A stretch of 7,079 nucleotides of DNA from Pseudomonadota bacterium. Lineage in GTDB: Bacteria > Pseudomonadota > Alphaproteobacteria > Caulobacterales > Caulobacteraceae. This document shows positions 6,601 to 7,079 of the stretch, piece after piece; the stretch's first letter is position 1, and each line of letters begins with the position of its first letter. The translations under genes were made by a program, and so were the position numbers. The stretch spans positions 1 to 7,079 of the forward strand of contig JAEZIH010000072.1 of the NCBI GenBank assembly GCA_023416055.1, in the 5' to 3' direction. A model generated the notes under the pieces. The model saw only the letters and a list, made by a program, of their open reading frames with translations. It was not told where the DNA came from and did no database searches.

Positions 6601-7079
6601 CCTGCCCTCGCAGGCGGACGGAGACCATACGGTCTCGGTGAGGGCCGAAGATGGCGCAGGCAATTTCGGGCCTGCCGCGACGCTCACCTTCACGGTCGAC
6701 GCCACGCCCCCGGCTGCGCCGGTGGTCAACCCGGTCGAGGCCCTGTCCTCGAACCGGACGCCGACGATCTCGGGCACGGCGGAAGCCGGTTCGACGGTAA
6801 GGGTCCTCATCGACTACATTACGGTCGGCACCGTCATCGCAACCGACGGAATCTGGAGCTACACCTCGGCCGCCCTGGCGGACGGCGTTCACTCGGTGGT
6901 GACGCAGGCGACCGATGCGGCGGGCAACGTCTCGCTTGGCTCGGCGGTGATCAGCTTCACCATCGACGCCACGGCCCCGGCCGCGCCGGTGATCGCCCCG
7001 ATCGAGGCCCTGTCCTCGAACCGGACCCCGACCATCACGGGCACGGCGGAAGCCGGCGCGACGGTGACCCTCACCGTTG
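3662..7079 (+). CDS. Large exported protein of tandem Ig-like domains, probable surface adhesin (3' end outside window)
   Basis: The frame is open from the ATG at 3662 to the window end: 1139 residues seen, no stop. A likely ribosome binding site (GGGGA, 3649-3653) lies 8 bases upstream. Residues 1-34 form a signal peptide: Arg11, Arg13 and Arg17, a hydrophobic core LIVAVLGLWAG, and cleavage after ALA. An Ala/Pro/Ser linker (35-79) leads to an unfamiliar beta-rich domain (80-176), then a 'VTFTVQFSRQV' domain (177-279). Ig-like repeats follow, starting at residues 280, 371, 462 and 547. A second 'TYTLTFSEPVT' domain with 'GIRDLAGNPL' covers 647-753. More Ig repeats start at 754, 842, 932, 1020 and 1109 (cut off). 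The repeats resemble bacterial Ig-like families (Big_6/Big_13 type), common in large adhesins. Anchor and export route are unknown because the C terminus is missing; Sec export is implied. No enzyme domain is seen. Confidence 0.9.
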   Translation, partial: MTATVTSLWARVRAFARGGLIVAVLGLWAGPALAGGATSGAPASTPVDAALAASAAAALPTAAPAVSASPAPAALQSAPMTGIEVVDGVLYNSVWYSTKPVTSFHGLVPEGATDLRFIVNGTTYAQPVPQGRVWGPISFALPHGGPHSVWIRYKSASGVDLGSGLNNLYVDLDFPTVTFVPPPASPAQEEVTFTVQFSRQVNWTTIPNSQFFVTGTGGAAGTVAGVTLNADRTQASVRVRPTGEGTIQLNLRSGVRTGPHTVQAATSANYAVDRKAPSTPVLVEPVEGQILGLNSRVQATGDPGSRLRVYLNGVHRWNSNFSESGTWGISAQVFPEGENTIYLEGYDDAGNVSAASPTVRFTVDLTPPSTPVVVSPAANGTVSVANPTISGIAEGGSRVTVNLDGADVATTLTSPGVTWSYTPSALADGVHTLTVRATDAAGNSSATSGAVQFTVAVPPTTPVITSQAGGTIYTLPTFTGTAQPNMTVTLYEGDTVVATTTSSSTGAWSLALTSLTPGSHTFTLRAIKPSGGASAPRTFSIAYLPVLSRLDVLLLTETGTVSGTARTNTATPTVGGQLTDGQTAGRVSVYVDAILVGQVDATGGQWSFTLPTLAQGARSIQATYVNAIGQQSQVSGALSLIVDTIAPSLTSMVIQPAPANQVEVTYTLTFSEPVTAPGIEALFLRTYGAVWASVKSVSGSGTTGLQVVVQHERGVGSVRLETVANGIRDLAGNPLPPYTTGPLRSVDLSPPSAPQIDPVPAWIATRTPTVSGTAEYGSTVRVVVNGGTARTIPTTDSVWSFTLDPLTDGAHTVSVTAVDAAGNASQATSITLNVDATRPAKPTMNAFNPFQSATATPTISGTAEAGSTVTVLVDNVAVGTVTATDGTWSFIPPPLAEGDHYASATATDAAGNVSLTAAAVSVLIDTTPPVAPVLDPLPALTRNRRPTITGSTEPGSRPIISVDGVQVGYINWPAGPWSYTLPSQADGDHTVSVRAEDGAGNFGPAATLTFTVDATPPAAPVVNPVEALSSNRTPTISGTAEAGSTVRVLIDYITVGTVIATDGIWSYTSAALADGVHSVVTQATDAAGNVSLGSAVISFTIDATAPAAPVIAPIEALSSNRTPTITGTAEAGATVTLTV
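4499..5599 (+). repeat. First block of Ig-like repeat units (four, divergent)
   Basis: Units begin at 4499, 4772, 5045 and 5300. The first two are 273 bp (91 residues), the third 255 bp, and the fourth about 300 bp with extra residues before its core. Each follows the scheme: 'SGTA' strand, 'V.V.LDG' strand, 'G.WS' turn, 'L.DG.HT.TV.A.DAAGN.S', then 'F.VD..PP' linker. The third has lost the DAAGN motif (KPSGGAS) and the fourth has VNAIGQQS instead. The boundaries are my choice, set at the Pro-Val after the linker. Confidence 0.8.
5600..5920 (+). repeat. Interrupting domain of a second beta type, related to residues 177-279
   Basis: This segment does not follow the Ig-unit scheme. It reads VTYTLTFSEPVTAPGIEALFLRT, then SGSGTTGLQVVV and GSVRLETVANGIRDLAGNPL, and resembles the N-terminal VTFTVQFSRQV...TIQLNLRSGV domain coded at about 4190-4498. 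It thus splits the Ig repeats into two blocks. Similar 'TFSEPV' modules are found in large bacterial surface proteins; this assignment is by memory of the pattern, not by a search. Confidence 0.65.
5921..7079 (+). repeat. Second block of Ig-like repeat units (four full, one cut off), closely related
   Basis: Units start at 5921 (264 bp), 6185 (270 bp), 6455 (264 bp), 6719 (267 bp) and 6986 (first 94 bp only). They are much more alike than those in the first block. Units at 6185 and 6719 share exact 29-nt (6239-6267 with 6770-6798) and 27-nt (6376-6402 with 6907-6933) stretches, both at an offset of 531 bp. Units at 6719 and 6986 share 25 nt (6735-6759 with 7002-7026). The unit at 6455 is the most divergent, with WPAGPW in place of ATDGTW and EDGAGN in place of TDAAGN. 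Confidence 0.9.

Overview
The window is GC-rich DNA that looks like an alphaproteobacterial chromosome, most likely from the Caulobacterales (Caulobacter, Brevundimonas, Phenylobacterium type). The evidence is the strong G/C third-position bias, a single-domain response regulator that closely resembles CpdR of the Caulobacter cell-cycle circuit, a DUF599 membrane protein, and promoters that fit the alphaproteobacterial housekeeping pattern (TTGACG/TTGCGG with CTAG- or TTATAG-like -10 boxes). Species assignment is inference.

Left part (1-2715), housekeeping genes. The 3' end of a thiolase gene (+) converges on ppa, the family I inorganic pyrophosphatase (-). Divergent from ppa lies a DUF599 membrane protein gene (+). 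After it comes a 233-bp intergenic stretch holding what looks like a free-standing small RNA gene: promoter, two small hairpins, a CU-rich single-stranded stretch, and a perfect 8-bp terminator hairpin followed by eight T. No + strand gene follows it, so it is not an obvious mRNA leader. Its T tract overlaps the stop codon of the convergent N-formylglutamate amidohydrolase-family gene (-), whose start is best placed at 2715 rather than at the longest possible ATG.

Middle (2716-3397), cell cycle and translation. A 135-bp divergent spacer leads into cpdR (+), the receiver-only adaptor that in Caulobacter controls ClpXP-dependent proteolysis. Its C terminus is Ala-Ala, as in ClpXP degrons. A promoter and a tRNA-Val(GAC) gene with encoded CCA follow.

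Right part (3398-7079), accessory-looking region. After 264 bp without a convincing gene, a very long + strand reading frame starts at 3662 and is still open at the window end (1139 codons seen). It has a signal peptide, an Ala/Pro-rich linker, and a chain of Ig-like beta-sandwich domains of two types: about 88-91-residue 'GTAEAGSTV...DGTWS...DAAGN' bacterial Ig repeats, and two copies of a 'TFSEPV' type domain. It is probably a large exported surface or adhesin-like protein. Because the frame runs off the end, the shorter closed ORFs on either strand in this region (including a 664-codon antisense one) are misleading shadows. Repeat units near the end share 25-29-nt identical stretches, which suggests recent repeat duplication.

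The housekeeping genes appear to be independent transcription units rather than one operon. The strongest candidates for new biology are the putative sRNA at about 1766-1850 and the giant Ig-repeat exoprotein next to the tRNA.
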